From positions 1,054,001 to 1,118,000 of the forward strand of contig NC_017278.1 in NCBI RefSeq assembly GCF_000236585.1: 64,000 nt of DNA, in the 5' to 3' direction. Below are positions 24,922-35,976 of the stretch, one piece after another. The stretch is from Thermus sp. CCB_US3_UF1 (GTDB lineage Bacteria; Deinococcota; Deinococci; Deinococcales; Thermaceae). Below the pieces are notes generated by a model, which did no database searches, was not told the DNA's origin, and was given only the letters and a program-made list of their open reading frames with translations. The position numbers were made by a program, and so were the translations under genes. Each line of letters starts with the position of its first letter. The stretch's first letter is position 1.

Positions 24922-25602
24922 ATGGACCTGCTCGCGCTTGCGCTCATGGGCTTGGTGTTTTTGGCCAGCCTGGTCATCCAAGGAGGCCTTCAGGCTACCT
25001 TTGCCCGCTATAGCCGTGTGGCCAATGGCCGCGGCCTCACCGGGGCCGAGGTGGCCCGGGCCATCCTGGATGCCCATGGCCTAAGCCACGTGCGGGTGGA
25101 GCCTGTGCCGGGGGCCCTCACGGACCACTACGACCCCCACGCCAAGGCGGTGCGGCTCTCCGAGCCCAACTACGCCTCCCCCAGCCTGGCGGCCTTGGCC
25201 GTGGCCGCCCACGAGGTGGGGCATGCCGTCCAGGATGCCCAGGGCTACGCCTGGCTCCGGGTGCGGGCCAGCCTCTGGCCTGCCGCCAGCCTGGGGAGCA
25301 ACCTGGGCCCCATCCTGGTGCTGGCGGGGCTTTTCCTGGGGGCCCTGGGCCTGGCCAAGCTGGGCCTGTACCTGTACCTGGCCGTGGCCCTCTTCCAGCT
25401 CGTCACCCTGCCCGTGGAGTTTGACGCTTCCCGGCGCGCCCTGGAGTTCCTGCGGCGCATGGGCTTTTTGGGCCAGCAGGAGATAACCCCTGCCCGCCAG
25501 GTTCTCACCTGGGCGGCCCTCACCTACGTGGCGGCCCTGGCCAGCTCCCTGGCCACCATCCTCTACTACGCCACCTTGCTTATGGGCCGGAGGGAGGAGT
25601 AG
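24922..25602 (+). CDS. YugP-family membrane zinc metallopeptidase
   Basis: A 226-aa membrane protein with an N-terminal helix (LLALALMGLVFLASLVI), a zinc motif VAAHEVGHAVQD near residue 98, and two to three further hydrophobic segments (about 118-160 and 190-220). LSEPNYASPSLAALAVAAHE matches the YugP/Zn_peptidase_2 family, whose substrates are largely unknown. The ATG follows AAGGAGGAATCGCC. The gene is under a Mn-type riboswitch and is immediately followed by a zinc-ribbon gene, suggesting the pair responds to excess Mn2+ or acts in metal or membrane quality control. That role is inference. Confidence 0.85.
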   Translation: MDLLALALMGLVFLASLVIQGGLQATFARYSRVANGRGLTGAEVARAILDAHGLSHVRVEPVPGALTDHYDPHAKAVRLSEPNYASPSLAALAVAAHEVGHAVQDAQGYAWLRVRASLWPAASLGSNLGPILVLAGLFLGALGLAKLGLYLYLAVALFQLVTLPVEFDASRRALEFLRRMGFLGQQEITPARQVLTWAALTYVAALASSLATILYYATLLMGRREE

Positions 25603-25851
25603 ATGCCCCTGCTTCTCTGCCCAAGCTGCGGCGCCGGCATGCGGGAGGTGGAGCGCCGGGGGGTGCTCGTGGATGTCTGCCCCCAGTGCGGGGGGGTATG
25701 GCTGGACCGGGGGGAGTTGGAAAAACTCCTGGCCGAGGCCAGGGCTGTAGAGCGGGACTACGAGGAGGAACGGGAGCTTTACTACCGCAAGGAAGGTAAG
25801 CCCTACAAGAAGAAAAAGGGCTTCCTGGAGCTCTTTGACCTCTTTGACTAG
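25603..25851 (+). CDS. TFIIB-type zinc-ribbon protein, 82 aa
   Basis: Short protein with a four-cysteine ribbon (CPSCGAGM near the start, then DVCPQCGGVWLDRGELEKL), matching the zf-TFIIB domain family, followed by a charged helix and a lysine-rich segment YKKKKGFLELFDLFD. ATG directly follows the upstream stop codon, so it shares the Mn riboswitch transcript. Its function is unknown; the ribbon probably binds zinc, and the motif alone does not prove DNA or RNA binding. Confidence 0.85.
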   Translation: MPLLLCPSCGAGMREVERRGVLVDVCPQCGGVWLDRGELEKLLAEARAVERDYEEERELYYRKEGKPYKKKKGFLELFDLFD

Positions 25852-25863
25852 CTTGCCTAGGGC

Positions 25864-25893
25864 AAGGCCCCCGGGCATACCCCGGGGGCCTTT
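25864..25893. terminator. strong bidirectional terminator
   Basis: AAGGCCCCCGGG (25864-25875) and CCCGGGGGCCTT (25881-25892) form a 12-bp perfect stem with loop CATAC. It lies between two convergent genes and can serve both. Confidence 0.85.
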
Positions 25894-25905
25894 GCGGTTA
25901 GGGCC

Positions 25906-26556
25906 TTATTCTGCCCTCTTCAGGCGCAGGTACCAGCGGCGGTACTCGGTGTATTCCGCCTTCTTGGCCTCGTCGGCCTTGAGCTCGGCCAGGGTGGCGG
26001 GGGGCTTGACGATGGCGGGTTGGCCCGGCTGCCAGTCCGCGGGGGTGTTGAGCCCGGTGCGGTCGGTGAACTGCAGGGCGCGGATGAAGCGCAGGATCTC
26101 GTCGATGTTGCGCCCGGTGGTGAGGGGGTAGTAGAGCATGCCCCGGAGGATGCCGTTGGGGTCAATGATGAAGACCGCCCGCACCGCCGCGGTCTCGCTG
26201 GCGGCGGGGTGGATCATCCCGTAAAGCTTGGACACCTTCATGTCCAGGTCGGCGATCACCGGGAAGTTGATGGTGATCCCCGACATCTCCTCCAGGTCCC
26301 GGAGCCAGGCCAGGTGGGCGTGGATGGAGTCAATGGAAAGGCCCAAAAGCTGCACCCCGAGTTCCTCAAACTCCTTCTGCCTCTTGGCAAAGGCCAGGAA
26401 CTCGGTGGAGCACACGGGGGTGAAGTCCGCGGGGTGGCTGAAGAGGACCACCCACTTCCCCTTCAGGTCGGAAAGCCGCAGCTCCCCGGCGGTGGTCTTG
26501 GCCACGAAGTCCGGGGCGGGTTCGTTCAGGCGAGGTAGGGAGAAGGTTTCTTCCAT
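25906..26556 (-). CDS. 1-Cys peroxiredoxin (Prx6/AhpC type)
   Basis: A 216-aa peroxiredoxin with the peroxidatic Cys49 in HPADFTPVCSTEF. No other cysteine is present, so it is a 1-Cys type needing an external reductant. The C-terminal arm (WQPGQPAIVKPPAT) is typical of the Prx6-like subgroup. It reduces peroxides. ATG 26556 is preferred over an upstream in-frame TTG because AGGAGG is well placed. It has a good promoter with direct repeats next to the -35. Confidence 0.93.
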   Translation of the reverse strand: MEETFSLPRLNEPAPDFVAKTTAGELRLSDLKGKWVVLFSHPADFTPVCSTEFLAFAKRQKEFEELGVQLLGLSIDSIHAHLAWLRDLEEMSGITINFPVIADLDMKVSKLYGMIHPAASETAAVRAVFIIDPNGILRGMLYYPLTTGRNIDEILRFIRALQFTDRTGLNTPADWQPGQPAIVKPPATLAELKADEAKKAEYTEYRRWYLRLKRAE

Positions 26557-26594
26557 AGCTTGACCTCCTGGCCGGAAGCGACCGGCCAAAGGCC

Positions 26595-26643
26595 AATATA
26601 CCCCATACAGGTAATAAACGCAAGCGATTACTGCTAGCGATAA
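26595..26643 (-). promoter_or_regulatory. peroxiredoxin promoter with adjacent direct repeats
   Basis: On the minus strand TTGCGT (26623-26618), a 17-bp spacer and TATATT (26600-26595). Directly upstream of the -35 are two similar heptamers in plus-strand reading, GCGATTA (26624-26630) and GCGATAA (26637-26643), 13 bp apart. This is an activator-like position, and the second repeat reaches into the mazG-like gene. Confidence 0.5.
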
Positions 26644-26960
26644 TCCCCTGAGCCCCCCAAGGTACCCCGCTGGGCGCGGGCGCGGAGCTTGGCCAGGTTG
26701 CGCTCGGCCACCTCCTCCAGCCCCACCCCCAGGTCCGTGGCCACCTGGGCCAGGTACCAGAGCACATCCCCCAGCTCCAGGACCAAGGCCTCCCGGACCT
26801 CTGGGGTCAGGTTCCCCCCCTGGTCCCGCAGGACCTTCTTCACCTTGTTGGCCAGCTCCCCCGCCTCGCCCACCAGGCCCAGGGTGGGGTAGAGCAAGCG
26901 GTAGGCCTCGGGGTAGAGGGCGGTCTTACGGGCCTCCTCTTGGTATGCCTTCAGGGTCAT
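26634..26960 (-). CDS. MazG-like nucleotide pyrophosphohydrolase
   Basis: A 108-aa protein of the MazG/dCTPase-like all-alpha NTP pyrophosphatase group. The metal-binding acidic residues are in GLVGEAGELANKVKKVLRDQ and LELGDVLWYLAQVA, the family ExxE...ExxD pattern. It probably hydrolyses noncanonical or excess NTPs. Its ATG lies inside the last 35 nt of smc, so it is translated as the last gene of that operon. Substrate not predictable. Confidence 0.88.
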   Translation of the reverse strand: MTLKAYQEEARKTALYPEAYRLLYPTLGLVGEAGELANKVKKVLRDQGGNLTPEVREALVLELGDVLWYLAQVATDLGVGLEEVAERNLAKLRARAQRGTLGGSGDYR

Positions 26961-29900
26961 GGACCACCTCCTTGCGGATGGAGTAGACCCGGCTCACCCC
27001 CCCTTGGGCGGTTACCCCGTAGAGGGCGTGGCAGGCCTCCATGGTGCGCTTCTGGTGGGTTACCAGGATGAACTGCCGCCCCGTGGCCAGGAAGCGGGCG
27101 AAGCGGAGGAGGTTGGCTTCGTCCAAGGCGGCGTCCACCTCGTCCAAGACCGCCAGGGGAAGACCCCCTTGCAGCTCCCCCAGGGCGAAGAGGAAGGCCA
27201 GGGCGCCCAGGGTTTTTTCCCCCAAGGAGAGGAGGCGGAGGTCCTGGGTGCGCTTGCCCGCCGGCACCAGGAGGAGGCGGAGCCCCCCAGCCTCCCGCCG
27301 GGCCTCGGCCTTGGCCCCCAGGAGGGCCTGGGCGTGGCTTTGGAAGGAGGCTTGGAAACGGGCAAAGCTTTCCCGCAAGCGTTCGCCGTAGGCTTGTTCC
27401 ACCGCTTTGGTCTCGGCCTCGAGGCGCCGCAGGGCCTCGGTAGCCTCGGCCACCAGGGCTTCCTGGGCCTTGAGCCTCTCCTGGAGCTCGGCCAGCTCCC
27501 CCTCGGCCAGGGCGTTTACCGGGCCCAAGGAGGCCCGTTCCCGCTCCACCTGGGCGAGGCGGGCCTGGAGGCTCCTCGGGGTTCCGGGGAGGCGCTCCCC
27601 TTCCGGCAGCTGGGAGGCTTCCCGGGCCAGCTCCTCCAGGGTGGCCTCCCGCCTGGCCAGGAGGAGGCGGAGGTTTTCCCGCTCCGCCAGCAGGGCGTTG
27701 TGCCGGGTTAGGGCCCGGGCTTCCCCCTCCTCCACCTGCCGCCTTTCCCGCCGCACCGCCTCCAGGCGGGCGGTGAGGCTCTGGGCCTCTTGGGCCAGGG
27801 GGGTGAGGGCCTGGAGGCGGGCTTCCAGTTCCTCCAGCCGCTTGCGGATGCGCTTGGCTTCCTCTTGGCTATGGAGCCAGGCCTGGCGGGCCTCGGCCTG
27901 GAGCCGCCAGCGGGCGTGGGCTTCCGCTTGGGCCAGGGCCTCCTCCAGGGCCTGGCGCTCCCCTTCCAGGGCCTTTAGCCTCCCCTCGTCCCAGGCCTCG
28001 GGGGGAGGGGAGGGGGGTTGGGGGGGGCGTTGGGGCGGGGGGGGGAGGCCAGGCGGGCCTTTAGGGCTGCCACCTGGCCCCGGACCCCTTCCACCGCCTG
28101 GGGGGTGGGCAGGGCGGATAGGCTAGCCTCCAGGGCCTGGGCCTGGGCCTCGAGTCCCGCCTCCTCGCCCCTAAGGTCCTCCAGGCGCCGCCTCAGGAGG
28201 AGGACCTCCCCCCCTCCCCGGCTCCGCCCCCCCGTGAGGGCCCCGTTGCGCTCCAGCACCTCCCCCTCTAGGGTCACCAGGCGCTCCCGGCCCCCTCCCT
28301 TGCGGTAGGCCAGGGCGGCCTCGAGGTCTTGGAAGACCAGGGTATCCCCCAGAAGGACCAGGAGGATAGCCTCCTCGGGCAAGCCCAGGCGGCGCAGGCG
28401 GGCCAGGCGGAAGGCGGGCCCCCAAAGCCCCGGGGCCCTTGGCGGCCTGGGGGGGGGAGGGGGGTTGAGGAGGGGAAGGGGCAGGAAGGTGGCCCGCCCC
28501 CCTTCCCGCTTCAGGTGGGCGATGGCCCGCTTGGCCGCCTCCTCGTCCTCGGTGAGGACCCAGTGGAGCCGGGGCCCCAAGGCCACCTCCAGGGCCAGCT
28601 CCAGCCCGGGCTCGGGCCGGACCAGGTCCGCCACCACCCCGAGGACCCCAGGCAGGTGGCGGACCTTGCGGGGCCCCTCCTGGAGGTCAGCCCCCGAGGC
28701 CACCAGCCTCCCCAGGCGCTCCGCCTCCTGGCGGAGGGCCTGGAGCCCGGCCCTAAGTTCCCGCAGGCGGGCCTCCCCTTGGCGCCGCTCGGCCAGCCCG
28801 GCCTCCAGGGCTTCCAGCTTCGGCTTGAGGAGGGCAAGCTCCTCCTCCCAGGCCTTGCGCTCGGCCAGGGCCTTTTGGTACAGGGCAAGCCGCTCCTCGT
28901 AGCGGGCGGCCTCGGCCTCGTGGCGCCGCCAGGCCTCCTCCAGCCGCCGCCTTTGCTCCTCCAGGCGCTGCCTCTCCTCCTTGAGCCGGGCCAGGCGGGC
29001 CCGGAGGGTTTTGGAATCCTCCGGGGCCGGGGGGACGGGGGGGCCGGGGTCTGGGGGCTCGGGGCGTTCCAGGGCGCGGAGGACCTTGAGGAGCTGGGCC
29101 CTTTCCCCTTCCAGCCCCTCCCCCTCCTTGAGGGCCAGCCGCACCGCCTCCAGGCGTTGCCGTAGGGCCTCTTCCTCCTGGGCCAGGGCGTGGCGGCGGG
29201 CCTCGAGGGCCTGGCGTTCCCCTAAAAGGGCCTCTTCCGCCTCCGCCAGGGCCACCAGGCGGGCCTCGGCCCGGGCCCGCTCCTCCGCCACCTCCTCCTG
29301 GCGGGCCAGGAGAAGGCTTCGCCGTAGGGCCAGGGCCAGGAGGTCCAGTTCCCGGGCCCGCCTGGCCCTTTCCGCCTCGGCCAAGAGGCGCGCCGCCTGG
29401 GCCCTTAGGCCGCGGAGCTCCCCTTCCCGGGCCTCCAGCAGGGCCAGGGCCTCCGCCAGCCTGGCCTCGGCGGTGCGGGCGGCCTCGGCCACGGGCCTGA
29501 GCCCCGCCGCCTCCTCCAGGTGGGCCAGGAGCACCTCTTCCGGGGCCTCCAGAAGGGCCCCGATCTCCCCCTGGCCCACGATGGCGTACCCCCCGCGGCC
29601 CAGGCCGGTGCCCGCCAGGTGCAGGGCCAGGGCCTTGGCGCTGGTGGGGCGGCCATTTACCCGGAAAAGGGTGCGCTCCCCCTCGATCCGCCGCTCCACC
29701 AAGAGGCGCTCCCGGCCCCGGGAGAGCTCCAGCCGCACCTCGGCCAGTCCCTGGGGCGCGCGGCCATCCCCGCCGTGGAAGAGGAAGGTGCGGAGCTCCT
29801 GCCCCCTCAGCTCGTGGGCCCGGGCCCCGGTGACGAAGCGCAGGGCCTCCACCAGGTTGCTCTTGCCGGAGCCGTTGGGCCCGATGATCCCGGTGACGGG

Positions 29901-29984
29901 GTCGGGAAAGTCCAACACGGTCCGGTCGGCGAAGGACTTGAACCCTTGCAGGGTGAGGCGGTCAATCCGCCAGGCTTCCCTCAT
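26926..29984 (-). CDS. smc: chromosome segregation ATPase SMC, interrupted by a -1 frameshift at poly-G/C
   Basis: The N-terminal part (29984 to 27975) has MREAWRIDRLTLQGFKSFAD and Walker A IIGPNGSGKSNLVE, then coiled coil and hinge. The C-terminal part ends at 26926 and has the signature LLSLGEKTLGALAFLF and Walker B LAVLDEVDAALDE. The two lie in different frames: the first stops after a proline-rich segment, while the second resumes as EAWDEGRLKALEGE. Adding one base to the G9 (28037-28045) or G8 (28020-28027) run would join them into about 1019 aa, a usual Thermus SMC length. The cause could be an assembly error, transcript slippage as in Thermus dnaX, or real loss. Confidence 0.85.
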
Positions 29985-30484
29985 GGCAGACGGATGGGCT
30001 GGCTCAGGTCCAGGTGGGCCAGGCCGGGCTTGGCCTCCCCCTCCACCAGGAAGCGGACCTCCTCCGCGGGGGCGAAGGTGGCCAGGAGGGTGTAGGCCAG
30101 GCTGTAGAGGCGGAAGGTCTCCCCGGTGGCGTCCAGCCCCCTTGCGAAGTCCCCGGGAAGGTCCACCACCAGGCCTTGGCCCAGGCGGTAGAGGGCCTTG
30201 GGCGCCGGGGCTCCCACGGCCTCGGCCCAGGTCCCCAGGGCCTTCCCCTCGGGGGTTTCCCCGGGGGCCAGGTCCACGGAGAGGGTTTCCTTGAGGAAGC
30301 CCTTGGGGGGGTCTGGGCGGTAGAGGACCAGGGGGAGGCGGTTGGGGGAGGTGGCCTCCCCTTGGGGCAGGGGCAGGGCGTGGGGGGAGCCTCCCCCCTG
30401 GCCCTGCCAGTAGGCCAGGATCCCCACCAGGAAGAGGAAGAGTCCCAAGAGGTTCCAAGGGGTCAGGGCTTTGCGCATGGTCAC
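29981..30484 (-). CDS. GerMN-domain membrane-anchored protein
   Basis: A 167-aa protein with one N-terminal membrane helix (LLGLFLFLVGILAYW) and an extracytoplasmic GerMN-like domain (LVVDLPGDFARG, FRLYSLAYTLLATF, VRFLVEGEA). GerMN domains occur in spore-germination and cell-envelope proteins; the role here is unknown but fits the cell-wall amidase just upstream. The start is GTG 30484, overlapping the amidase stop (GTGA), or ATG 30478, which has GGAG in front. It overlaps smc by 4 nt. Confidence 0.8.
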   Translation of the reverse strand: MTMRKALTPWNLLGLFLFLVGILAYWQGQGGGSPHALPLPQGEATSPNRLPLVLYRPDPPKGFLKETLSVDLAPGETPEGKALGTWAEAVGAPAPKALYRLGQGLVVDLPGDFARGLDATGETFRLYSLAYTLLATFAPAEEVRFLVEGEAKPGLAHLDLSQPIRLP

Positions 30485-31629
30485 TCCAGATAGCTACGGA
30501 TGGCCTGGGCGATGGCCTCGGCCACCTGCTCCCGGGCCTGGGGGGTTTTGAGCCGCTCCGCCCCCACCTCCAGGAGGAGGAAGGCCCCCGCCACGTCCGT
30601 GAGGGCGTAGGGGCCTTCCGCCTGGGCCACCACCAGGCCCAGGGCGGAGAAGGCCTTTTCCAGGGCTTGGGCCAGGCGGCGGGGGTCTCCGGCGTAGACC
30701 CGGAGCAAGGCGGCCTGGGCCGGGGGGGCTGAGGCCAGGAGGGCTTCGGCGTTCTGGGCCAGGGGAAGGGAGCGCCCCTTGGGCAGGTACAGGTTTACCG
30801 CGCTTCCCGGGGCCACGTGGAGGGAAACCCCCACCGAGGCCGTCCGGGCCAGGGCCAGGCGGGCCTCCAGGGGTACGGTCTGGTCCCCCTGACGGGTGAG
30901 GCGGCTTCCCGGCAGGCGGGCCGCTACCCGGCGGGCCAGGTCCAGGGTGAGGTCCTTTTCCAGGAGGCCCCCGCCCAGAGGGACCCCGGGGTCCTGCCCC
31001 CCGTGCCCCGGGTCCAGCAGGATGGAGGGGCGGGGCCGGGGCAAGGGGCCCCATTCCAGGGCCACCTGGCCCCCTCCGGGGTAGTAGAGGCGGTCCGGGG
31101 GCGCCTCGAGGGGCAGGAAAAGCCCTAAGGCCTCCTGCCTAAGGCCCTCCCCCTCCCCCCGGGCCAGGAGGAAGAGCACCCCGTTCCCCTGGGGAAGGGC
31201 GTTCACCTCCCGGGAGAAGCGCAGGAGCCACCGTCCAGGCCCCCGTTCCACCCCCAGGAGCTGGGCCCAGGGCAGGGTGAGGGACACCCCCTCCTGGGCC
31301 TGGTAGCCCAACCCCAGGGCCTGGGCCAGGGGGCGCAGGGGAACCCAGACCTCCTCCCCCCGTCCCCAGGCGGCCCCCTGGAGGGCGGCCTGGGCCTCCT
31401 GGGCCAGGATGGGGAAGGGGCGGAAGCGGCTTCCCAGGCCCAAGGCCACCTGGCCCTCCCCGCGCCACAGGGCCAGGCCCAGCCCCCGGGCCACCAGGCG
31501 GGCCTCCCCGTAGGCCACTCCCCGGCCCCCGGGGTAGAGGGCCTGGCCCACCTCCCCCCCCACCTTGAGGGGCTTGGGGGCCTGGGCCAGGGCGGAAAGG
31601 AGGAGGAAGAGAAGGGGCCAAGGCCTCAT
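30481..31629 (-). CDS. N-acetylmuramoyl-L-alanine amidase (Amidase_3)
   Basis: A 382-aa secreted protein: signal peptide MRPWPLLFLLLSALAQA, a copper-amine-oxidase-like or AMIN-type N-terminal region (about 20-200), and a zinc amidase domain (about 208-382) with ILLDPGHGGQDPG, the GLLEKDLTLDLA glutamate and LLLEVG near the end. It cleaves peptide stems from peptidoglycan in the envelope. It is coupled to smpB upstream by a 4-nt overlap and to the GerMN gene downstream. Confidence 0.88.
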   Translation of the reverse strand: MRPWPLLFLLLSALAQAPKPLKVGGEVGQALYPGGRGVAYGEARLVARGLGLALWRGEGQVALGLGSRFRPFPILAQEAQAALQGAAWGRGEEVWVPLRPLAQALGLGYQAQEGVSLTLPWAQLLGVERGPGRWLLRFSREVNALPQGNGVLFLLARGEGEGLRQEALGLFLPLEAPPDRLYYPGGGQVALEWGPLPRPRPSILLDPGHGGQDPGVPLGGGLLEKDLTLDLARRVAARLPGSRLTRQGDQTVPLEARLALARTASVGVSLHVAPGSAVNLYLPKGRSLPLAQNAEALLASAPPAQAALLRVYAGDPRRLAQALEKAFSALGLVVAQAEGPYALTDVAGAFLLLEVGAERLKTPQAREQVAEAIAQAIRSYLE

Positions 31630-32060
31630 AGCTCCTCCAGGGCCCGGCGTACCGCCCGGCGCTTGTCGTCTTCCTTTTTCTGGTAGGCCTTCTTCCCCCG
31701 CCCCAGGCCCAGGAGGACCTTGGCGTACCCCCTTTCGTTGAAGTAGATCCTCAGGGGCACCAGGGTGAGGCCCTTCTGCTCCACCTTGCCCCGAAGACGG
31801 TTCAGCTCGTGGCGGTGGAGGAGGAGCTTGCGCTTGCGACGGGGGTCCACGTTGGTGTAGGAGCCCTTTTCGTAGGGAGCAATGTAGAGATTTTCCAGGT
31901 AGAGTTCCCCATCCTCAAACTTGGCGAAGCTTCCGGTGAAGTCCACCTTCCCCGCCCGCAGGGATTTGACCTCCGTGCCCTTGAGGACGATCCCCGCCTC
32001 GTAGGTTTCCAGGATCTCGTAGTCGTGCCGCGCGCGGCGGTTCTCCAGCACGGGGGTCAT
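31626..32060 (-). CDS. smpB: SsrA-binding protein SmpB
   Basis: A 144-aa SmpB with NRRARHDYEILETYEAGIVL, GTEVKSLRAGK, the YLENLYIAPYEKGSY segment and a basic C-terminal tail KKEDDKRRAVRRALEEL. It delivers tmRNA to stalled ribosomes. No tmRNA gene is in the window. It is the first gene of the run smpB-amidase-GerMN-smc-mazG, all overlapping. I see no clear promoter; it may be read through from bioY or use the TTGTAAG segment just before its ATG. Confidence 0.96.
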   Translation of the reverse strand: MTPVLENRRARHDYEILETYEAGIVLKGTEVKSLRAGKVDFTGSFAKFEDGELYLENLYIAPYEKGSYTNVDPRRKRKLLLHRHELNRLRGKVEQKGLTLVPLRIYFNERGYAKVLLGLGRGKKAYQKKEDDKRRAVRRALEEL

Positions 32061-32067
32061 CTTACAA

Positions 32068-32092
32068 GGCCTACCCCCAGAGGGGGTAGGCC
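32068..32092 (-). terminator. hairpin between bioY and smpB
   Basis: GGCCTACCCCC (32068-32078) and GGGGGTAGGCC (32082-32092) form an 11-bp perfect stem with a 3-nt loop. Only a short TTGTAA follows on the minus strand, so termination may be incomplete. Confidence 0.6.
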
Positions 32093-32106
32093 CGGGAGAA
32101 GGGGGC

Positions 32107-33895
<1,789 letters not shown>

Positions 33896-35065
33896 ATGCG
33901 CACCCTGAAGGACCTGGACGCCCGGGGTAAGCGGGTCCTGGTGCGGGTGGACTACAACGTGCCCCTCAAGGATGGGGTGGTAGGGGACGAGACCCGCATC
34001 CAAGAAAGCCTTCCCACCCTGCGCCACCTCCTTTCCCAGGAGGCTTCCTTGGTCCTCCTCTCCCACCTGGGCCGTCCCAAGGGACCCGACCCCAAGTACT
34101 CCCTGGCCCCCGTGGCCGAGGCCCTGGGGAAGTACCTCCCCCGGGTGCGCTTCCTACCCCATAGCCCCGGTTCCGAGGAGGCCCTCCGGGCCGTGGAGGG
34201 CCTGGCCCCGGGGGAGGTGGCCCTCCTGGAGAACGTGCGCTTTGAGCCGGGGGAGGAGAAGGACGATCCCGAGCTGGCGTCCCGCTACGCCCGGCTGGGA
34301 GAGGCCTTCGTCCTGGACGCTTTCGGCAGCGCCCACCGGGCCCATGCCAGCGTGGTGGGGGTGGCCCGGCTCCTGCCCGCCTACGCGGGCTTCCTCCTGG
34401 AGAAGGAGGTCAAGGCCCTCTCCCGCCTCCTCCACGCCCCGGAACGCCCCTACGCCGTGGTCCTGGGCGGGGCCAAGGTTTCCGACAAGATCGGGGTGAT
34501 GGAGAACCTCCTGCCCCGCATTGACCGCCTCCTCATCGGCGGGGCCATGGCCTTCACCTTCCTGAAGGCCTTGGGGAAAGAGGTGGGAAAGAGCCTGGTG
34601 GAGGAGGACCGGTTGGAGTTGGCCCGGGACCTTCTCAGGCGGGCCGAGGAGCTGGGGGTAGAGGTCCACCTGCCCCTGGACGTGGTGGCGGCGGAGCGCC
34701 CCGAGCCCGGGGTGGAGACCCGCATCTTCCCGGCGGAGGCCATCCCCATCCCCTACATGGGCCTGGACATCGGCCCTAAGACCCAGGAGGCCTTCGCTAA
34801 GGCCCTGGAGGGGGCCAAGACGGTCTTCTGGAACGGCCCCATGGGGGTCTTTGAGGTCCCCCCCTTTGACGAGGGAACCCTGGCCGTGGGCCGGGCCATC
34901 GCGGCCCTCGAGGGGGCCTTCACCGTGGTGGGCGGGGGGGACTCGGTGGCCGCGGTGAACCGCCTGGGCCTCAAGGACCGCCTGGGCCACGTTTCCACCG
35001 GGGGTGGGGCCAGCCTGGAGTACCTGGAGAAGGGCACCCTCCCGGGCCTCGAGGTCTTGCAGTAA
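33896..35065 (+). CDS. pgk: phosphoglycerate kinase
   Basis: A 389-aa Pgk with [12 protein letters not shown], the [19 protein letters not shown] segment, [15 protein letters not shown], and the C-terminal nucleotide site [10 protein letters not shown] and [11 protein letters not shown]. It makes ATP from 1,3-bisphosphoglycerate. The ATG directly follows the gap stop, so the two are co-translated. A GC-rich terminator follows. Confidence 0.98.
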   Translation: MRTLKDLDARGKRVLVRVDYNVPLKDGVVGDETRIQESLPTLRHLLSQEASLVLLSHLGRPKGPDPKYSLAPVAEALGKYLPRVRFLPHSPGSEEALRAVEGLAPGEVALLENVRFEPGEEKDDPELASRYARLGEAFVLDAFGSAHRAHASVVGVARLLPAYAGFLLEKEVKALSRLLHAPERPYAVVLGGAKVSDKIGVMENLLPRIDRLLIGGAMAFTFLKALGKEVGKSLVEEDRLELARDLLRRAEELGVEVHLPLDVVAAERPEPGVETRIFPAEAIPIPYMGLDIGPKTQEAFAKALEGAKTVFWNGPMGVFEVPPFDEGTLAVGRAIAALEGAFTVVGGGDSVAAVNRLGLKDRLGHVSTGGGASLEYLEKGTLPGLEVLQ

Positions 35066-35081
35066 GGCCCCAAAGGGCCAT

Positions 35082-35106
35082 CCCCGCCCCTAAAGGGGCG
35101 GGGTTT
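35082..35106 (+). terminator. terminator after pgk
   Basis: CCCCGCCCC (35082-35090), loop TAAA, GGGGCGGGG (35095-35103), then TTT. It separates gap-pgk from the separate tpiA promoter. Confidence 0.75.
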
Positions 35107-35110
35107 CCCT

Positions 35111-35116
35111 TATGAT
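35111..35116 (+). promoter_or_regulatory. -10 box of tpiA (leaderless)
   Basis: TATGAT is followed by GGCCCC and ATG 35123. It directly follows the pgk terminator. Confidence 0.6.
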
Positions 35117-35122
35117 GGCCCC

Positions 35123-35875
35123 ATGCGCCGGGTACTGGTGGCAGGAAACTGGAAGATGCACAAGGTTCCTTCGGAGGCCCGGGTCTGGTTTGCCGAGCTC
35201 AAACGCCTCCTCCCTCCCTTGCAGTCCGAGGTGGCCGTCCTGCCCGCCTTCCCCATGCTCCCCGCGGCCAAGGAGGTCTTCTTTGCTACCCAGGTGGCCT
35301 ACGGGGCCCAGGACGTCTCCCCCCACCGGGAGGGGGCCTACACCGGGGAGGTTTCCGCCCGAATGCTGGCCGACCTGGGCTGCCGCTACGCCATCGTGGG
35401 TCACTCGGAAAGGCGCCGCTACCACGGGGAAACGGATGCCCTGGTGGCGGAGAAGGCCAAGAGGCTTTTGGAGGAGGGCCTCACCCCCATCCTCTGCGTG
35501 GGGGAACCCCTGGAGGTGAGGGAGCGGGGGGAGGCGGTGCCCTACACCTTGGCCCAGCTCCGGGGAAGCCTGGAAGGGGTGGAGCCCAAAGCCCCTGAGG
35601 GGCTGGTGGTGGCCTACGAGCCCGTCTGGGCCATCGGTACGGGGAAAAACGCCACCCCCGAGGACGCCGAGGCCATGCACCAGGCCATCCGCCAGGCCCT
35701 GGGGGAGCGGTACGGAGAGGCCTTCGCCCAGCGGGTGCGCATCCTCTACGGGGGGAGCGTCAACCCCAAGAACTTCGCCGACCTCCTCTCCATGCCCAAC
35801 GTGGACGGGGGCCTGGTGGGCGGGGCCAGCCTGGAGCTGGAAAGCTTCCTGGCCTTGCTCAAGTTAGCAGGGTAA
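35123..35875 (+). CDS. tpiA: triosephosphate isomerase
   Basis: A 250-aa [11 protein letters not shown] (Lys), GHSERR (His), [12 protein letters not shown] (catalytic Glu), YGGSVNPKN and the GLVGGASLE phosphate loop. It joins gap and pgk in lower glycolysis. It is transcribed from its own leaderless promoter after the pgk terminator. A GC-rich hairpin follows. Confidence 0.98.
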   Translation: MRRVLVAGNWKMHKVPSEARVWFAELKRLLPPLQSEVAVLPAFPMLPAAKEVFFATQVAYGAQDVSPHREGAYTGEVSARMLADLGCRYAIVGHSERRRYHGETDALVAEKAKRLLEEGLTPILCVGEPLEVRERGEAVPYTLAQLRGSLEGVEPKAPEGLVVAYEPVWAIGTGKNATPEDAEAMHQAIRQALGERYGEAFAQRVRILYGGSVNPKNFADLLSMPNVDGGLVGGASLELESFLALLKLAG

Positions 35876-35893
35876 AGAGTCCCTGCCTAGAGT

Positions 35894-35925
35894 CCGCACC
35901 CCCTGGCCCAGGCGAGGGGGTGCGG
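35894..35925 (+). terminator. hairpin after tpiA
   Basis: CCGCACCCCC (35894-35903) and GGGGGTGCGG (35916-35925) form a 10-bp stem with a 12-nt loop. No T tract follows, so this is only a probable terminator. Confidence 0.5.
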
Positions 35926-35976
35926 GTGGCAAGCCCTTCTACGCTAGCACACCGGGATCACAACAATCTGCTTTGG

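Noticed and set aside
29985-30458. Upstream continuation of the smc frame giving an 827-aa protein start
   Set aside because: This part overlaps the GerMN gene in another frame, is glycine/proline-rich and has no SMC similarity; SMC clearly starts at MREAWRIDRL.
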